A DNA stretch of 64,000 nucleotides. Origin: Thuidium tamariscinum (Eukaryota > Streptophyta > Bryopsida > Hypnales > Thuidiaceae). Both the position numbers and the translations under genes were made by a program. Location of the stretch: positions 20,877,489 to 20,941,488 of the forward strand of contig OX344756.2 in the NCBI GenBank assembly GCA_947034885.2, written 5' to 3'. The stretch's first letter is position 1; every line of letters begins with the position of its first letter. Under the pieces are notes generated by a model. That model searched no databases. It was not told the origin of the DNA and worked only from the letters and a program-made list of their open reading frames with translations. This document shows, piece after piece, positions 59,618 through 64,000 of the stretch.

Positions 59618-60879
59618 AATATTTTGAAGCAATATTGCACATATTACTATGTATTGGCATTTGTAAACAAGAGTTGGTCAGTATCTTGTAAGTCACAAAA
59701 AAATTTCTTCTATTTTTCTTCTTCTTTTGATCTTATCAAAAAAACTATATTTTGAATTTGTGATTCAATGTTTTTTTTGAAGAACAATTGAAAGTGATTG
59801 CCGATTCAATCTAATTCCATTGCGATGTCTTTTTTTCTCAATTCAATCATTCCTTGCTACTATCCTAAGAAAGGATGAATTGAACTAAAAATACAAATAC
59901 AATCTAGAATGTTTTATTGAGAACAATTAGTGATGAACTTATTAATCCTTTTAGTTCCTAAACTATGTTTACTTCAAAAACGGTCCAAAACTACCATTTC
60001 TGGTACCAATACCAATTTTTCCTTAAAAAACAATTTTTGAGATTTATAACCTTAGACTCTTGTATTAAATTGATTTGAAAACGTGTGGAAATTTTTTTTA
60101 GAGTTTTTCATTGTGTAGATTGCAAGATATTAGCATTTAAATTGACAAAAATTCTTTTATTATTCCTACAAAACCCTAGGCAACTACACTTCATAAGGTC
60201 ACATATGTATGAAAAAAATCTTCGAAATGGTGGTTACTCTTAGAATTCATTTTTAAATTAAAGTTGGCTATATGCCCAAAAAAATTCAAATCATTTGGAA
60301 TTGTACAACATATAGGAAAAAAATAGTAAATAGAAAAAAGTAGCAAATGATTTAAAGTACAAAATTGTTAAAAAAAATTTTAAAGAATAAAAAAATAGCA
60401 ATCTCAATGGTTCCAATGTTGTAATAAAAAATTTAAATCCTATGGGTTTTTTTAAATATTGAAAATTGAGTAAAACCAAAAGACTTCAAAGTTTATTTTC
60501 AAGTATAGATACCATTTCTACCTGCAAACAAAACTCCTCATATCTTGACCTATTGATCAAAATGAAATGATTCAAAACTTTTCACATAAACATATCTTAA
60601 GAAAACCAATTTCAAATTTTTATTTTAAAAAAAGTAGATTTTTCTAATCAGCTCGATCTATCCATTTACAAAAAACAATAACTTATTAAGCCATAACTTT
60701 TGACTCATATTTCCAAATGTCTTAATGTTTAGTGCTCATGAAAGAAATCCCTTGCGACCACATTCTATTAAAATTTGGGCCAAAAATATGGATATCTCCA
60801 CTCACATGTACTTGCCTAAAATTGCTATGTTGCCAAATTTAGCAAGCTAGACCCTTACAAGTTAAATTGGATTGCATAG
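59618..60879. other. AT-rich DNA, no gene seen
   Basis: A fragment near 59910-59940 (TTTTATTGAGAACAATTAGTGATGA) matches the ends of the foldback at 60880-61350. Otherwise nothing is supported. Confidence 0.5.
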
Positions 60880-61350
60880 GCTATATTATAGTATTTTATT
60901 GAGAACGATTGGTGATGACCTTTTTGAATTGGATTGCATAGGTATCTAGAGAACATCCATATATGCATCTTTTCATACTAAATAACACCCTATGAAGTAA
61001 CACAAATAAAATCTAGGAAGAAATCAATGTGAAGTGTTATACGACCAAGCTTTGTAAAATAAATATCTAGATTTTTTATCTAGATTTTTTTGAAGTAATT
61101 GTATTGTCATACTTAATGTAAAATTTTATTTATAGTATGTAATGCAAATAGAAAATTTTAATTAAAATATAAAGATATTTAGTTTTTTTAAGTTTGGTAA
61201 TATGACTCCTTACATTGGTTTTTTCCTACATTCAATTCTTGTTGCTTAATGAAGGTGTTATTCAATATGAAAGATGTGCATATAGATGCTTCCTATGTAC
61301 TTAAGTAACCTAGTTATCACCAATTGTTTGTTCTCAATAAAATATTATAT
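60880..61350. mobile_element. Foldback element, about 470 bp, with 95-bp imperfect arms
   Basis: The left arm (about 60880-60985) reads TATTTTATTGAGAAC..GATTGGTGAT, then CATATATGCATC and AATAACACC. The right arm (about 61252-61350) carries the reverse complement with several mismatches. The exact ends and target duplication are uncertain. Confidence 0.6.
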
Positions 61351-63549
61351 AAAACCATAAAAATGAGCTTTAAAAGTTCACCGAAAATGGAATTTAGGGT
61401 ATTGAAAAGGAATTAGTATTGGAATACTTGATTGGGCTTGCTTGAGGATTGAGTGTTTCATTATGTGAGATGAAAGTTTTTAATCCTTTTTCTATGCCAT
61501 GCAAAAATCTTTGAATGGTTCAAAATCAATTAGTTGTAAGATTATAGTATTTGACTTGTACTAATGAATTATAGTTTTACAAGTGGAATGGTGGATTCGT
61601 CATACCAATGTAAATGTCAACACAAAATAAGAAAGATTTTAAAGTCATTTTAACAAAAAAATATTATAATTTCTAATAATTACTATACTAAACTGAGTTA
61701 TCTACTAAATATTAAAACTTCTAATGGAAAAGGCAACATCCATTTGTTGGATAATGATTATTCATGAGAGGTAATTGGAAGAATTAGATAAAATGAATGT
61801 AGTGCATCCAAGAGTGCATCTAAATGTGCTAAGAAGATAAACCTTTTTTCTATGCTTCAACATTGTAATTAATTAGGTTGGTCTCTTGATATTTATTTGG
61901 GTTTTTTTTACAACCTTTTGAATTAGTTTATCGAAAAAGAAACAAAATTTTAGTAAATAAAGATATTATGTTTGAAATTCTTGTTCAAGGCAACTTTTAC
62001 TTTGCTTCAAAAGTTTAAAAACTATACATCCCTATTTATTAGCTTCTTTTAGAGGTTGATTACAAATAAATTCTTTTTTTCCTAAACCATTTGAAAAATG
62101 CATTGACGTATTGGGGCACAAGAAGATGTTTAATTTTCTTTAAAAGTGTAGTCCTTTACAAAAGATAAAGACTTTAACTATGAGGTCAAATATTAGAACA
62201 TCTCACTCTCTGCAATCAAATTTGCAAATATAAATATATTTTTATTATTTTTAAAAATAAAATCTAACTTACATTTTATATGACCCAAAAAATGATTCTA
62301 GATCTTATTTATAGAATTTGGTCATATGGAATTTTTTTAAAAATAAAGTGAAGAAAATTCATATCAAATCAAAAAATAGATTTAAATTTAAACATATGCA
62401 TATTTTATACTACTGAATTTTTTTTTGAATCATTTCATGTTTAGGAACAAAATTTAGTATTCAACTTTGACATGCAACAAAATATATTTTTCAAAAATTT
62501 TCTCAAGGTTTTCAAGCAAATTCTAAAGCAAAGCCAAAACTAAATTCCAAAATCTTTCTTTTGGGGTAAGTTGCAATCATGATTGTATTATTCTTCTAAG
62601 TTGCATTAAAAAAGTCATCTTTACATTTTGAAATTCTAGAAGTCTTTGAGGGCCTTCAAGAATTTATTAATCTCTATAACAATTAGAATTTATAGAGAAG
62701 ATTACAATTGATTTTAAGTATCATTGCACAAGCTACAAGAAACATCTAAAATACATCCAAGAATGTTGAAAAAGTAGCTATATTTAATAGTCAATAGAGT
62801 AGCTATATTAGTTAATCTATACTTCATATATATGTATGAGGTTTTAAATTATTTCATTTTAGAATGGAAAAAAAAGAAAAAACCTCCCAAAATAAAGATG
62901 TAATGTCTAGACATTTTCAAGGAAAAATTTATTTGCTTTGAAAGTTCTAAATCTTCATTAATTTTTTTTATCTTTTAGAATCAAACATGTTCCAAAATAC
63001 TACTAGTATTTAGGACTTTGTCAAGTATTTCAAAAGAAAAAAAAATGTTCCATACTCCTATCAAAGACAACTACACAAATCACCAAGAACAAATGAAGCA
63101 CAAATTTCTTACACTTCAAAATGGTACTTTTTATATTCTCATGAATCAAGTCTCCTTTCACTAATAAAAAAACTTCAATGCAAGCTTGTCAATAAATTGT
63201 GAGCCACTTTAAAGTAGGAAGATATGCATGGTTTAGTTTAAAATTGATTGCATTTTGGAAGAAACCAAGTCTCCTTCAATTTTTTTTTCACTAAGTTTTC
63301 ACACAAAGAAAAATGAAATTGGCATCTTATATATGTTATATCTTTTATTCACTTTTGTATAATTGTTTTTGAGATAAAAATGCAATGGTCACAAAAACCA
63401 TTCACCTACTAAAATGTACACTAATGGTACATTTATGATCCAGCAAATAAACCAAAATCTAGCTCTGCATTTTAGGTACGCTTCTAGAACCTGCTCAATG
63501 TTGGGGCCTCATAGAATTAACTCTTCAAATAACCACTGCGTCCGTGCTC
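61351..63549. other. AT-rich DNA, no gene seen
   Basis: About 2.2 kb, strongly AT-rich with A and T runs. No coding region, RNA gene or terminal-repeat structure is supported. Confidence 0.5.
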
Positions 63550-63550
63550 T

Positions 63551-64000
63551 CCCCGGCCTGGGATTTGGGGACCTGAGTTGGGCCGTGGAATTAGGGTTTG
63601 GCGGGGACGACAGACGGGGTGCCCTAAAGACGAAGGTAGTGCGTGCGAAGGTTTCTCTTTCGCAGCGAGGCGCCGTTCCGAGTCCGCCATAGCCACCGAA
63701 GCCCGAGCTTGCCTTCCCCCCCGCCCCCCGTCAAGACAAGATGGTGTTCCGTCGTTTCGTGGAGATCGGGCGCGTGGCGCTCGTCAACTACGGGCCGGAC
63801 TACGGCAAGCTGGTGGTGATCGTGGACGTGATCGACCAGAACCGGGCGCTGGTGGACTCGCCCGACATCGTGCGCACGCAGATCAACTTCAAGCGCCTTT
63901 CGCTGACAGACATCACCATTCCCGAATTGCCCCGCACACCGCCCAAGAAGGTGCTCAAGGCGGCGTATGAGTCCGCCGAGGTGGACCAGAAGTGGGCCAA
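63551..64000. repeat. Right arm of the eL14 inverted duplication (cut by window end)
   Basis: Inverted twin of 56906-57355. The unusual G/C runs in the leader (seven, then six identical bases around one break) are also the same length in both copies. Confidence 0.93.
63741..64000 (+). CDS. RPL14: 60S ribosomal protein eL14, right copy, 3' end outside window
   Basis: The first 86 codons of a second eL14 gene, from [20 protein letters not shown] to VDQKWA. They are identical to the left copy as far as visible, on the opposite strand. The leader 63560-63740 is also shared. Whether the last 48 codons are intact cannot be seen. The region upstream of about 63550 differs from that of the left copy, so the two genes share a leader but not a distal promoter. 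Confidence 0.93.
   Translation, partial: MVFRRFVEIGRVALVNYGPDYGKLVVIVDVIDQNRALVDSPDIVRTQINFKRLSLTDITIPELPRTPPKKVLKAAYESAEVDQKWA

Noticed and set aside
1..64000. CRISPR arrays, bacterial operons or phage
   Set aside because: Spliced introns, plant gene families and class II plant transposons show eukaryotic nuclear DNA; the short repeats are not regularly spaced.

Overview
The window is nuclear DNA of a land plant. Genes have GT-AG introns, intergenic DNA is very AT-rich, and DNA transposons are common. A Kintoun/PIH1-type axonemal dynein assembly factor (58478-59617) points to a lineage with swimming sperm (bryophyte, lycophyte or fern). A moss or other bryophyte is my best guess; the species cannot be fixed from this sequence.

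Region 1-15.7 kb is dominated by a 6.6-kb near-perfect palindrome (arms 1500-8100 and 9080-15680, 979-bp spacer). Each arm carries a complete ASF1 histone chaperone gene (243 aa) converging on a complete STP-type monosaccharide/H+ symporter gene (520 aa). A third, older copy of the pair lies at 33.9-35.8 kb, where ASF1 is intact (209 aa) but STP survives only as its last 28 codons. From 16 to 22 kb there is an unrecognised gene with Gly/Ser repeats and a seven-exon TACO1/YebC-like gene with two opposing 1-bp frameshifts. From 22 to 33 kb the DNA is AT-rich with dispersed repeats and one small TA-flanked element.

Two complete class II transposons follow. A hAT element (37629-42320) has a perfect 8-bp target duplication and an intact two-exon, 847-aa transposase. 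A non-autonomous CACTA element (46750-51863) has matching ends, a TGC target duplication and subterminal repeats. It carries intron-containing fragments of a plastid isoprenoid gene (ispE/CMK) and of a cytochrome P450. A related uninterrupted copy of its insertion site is present at 22.6-23.2 kb. Several MITE-like foldbacks are also present, including a CACTA-ended 196-bp hairpin with a 2-nt loop.

The last 8 kb carry two identical-looking ribosomal protein eL14 genes in inverted orientation (the second cut by the window end) flanking the PIH1 gene. The genes do not form one pathway. The common theme is recent inverted duplication of housekeeping genes and repeated transposon insertion. All splice sites, domains and phases were read by eye; no database search was run.
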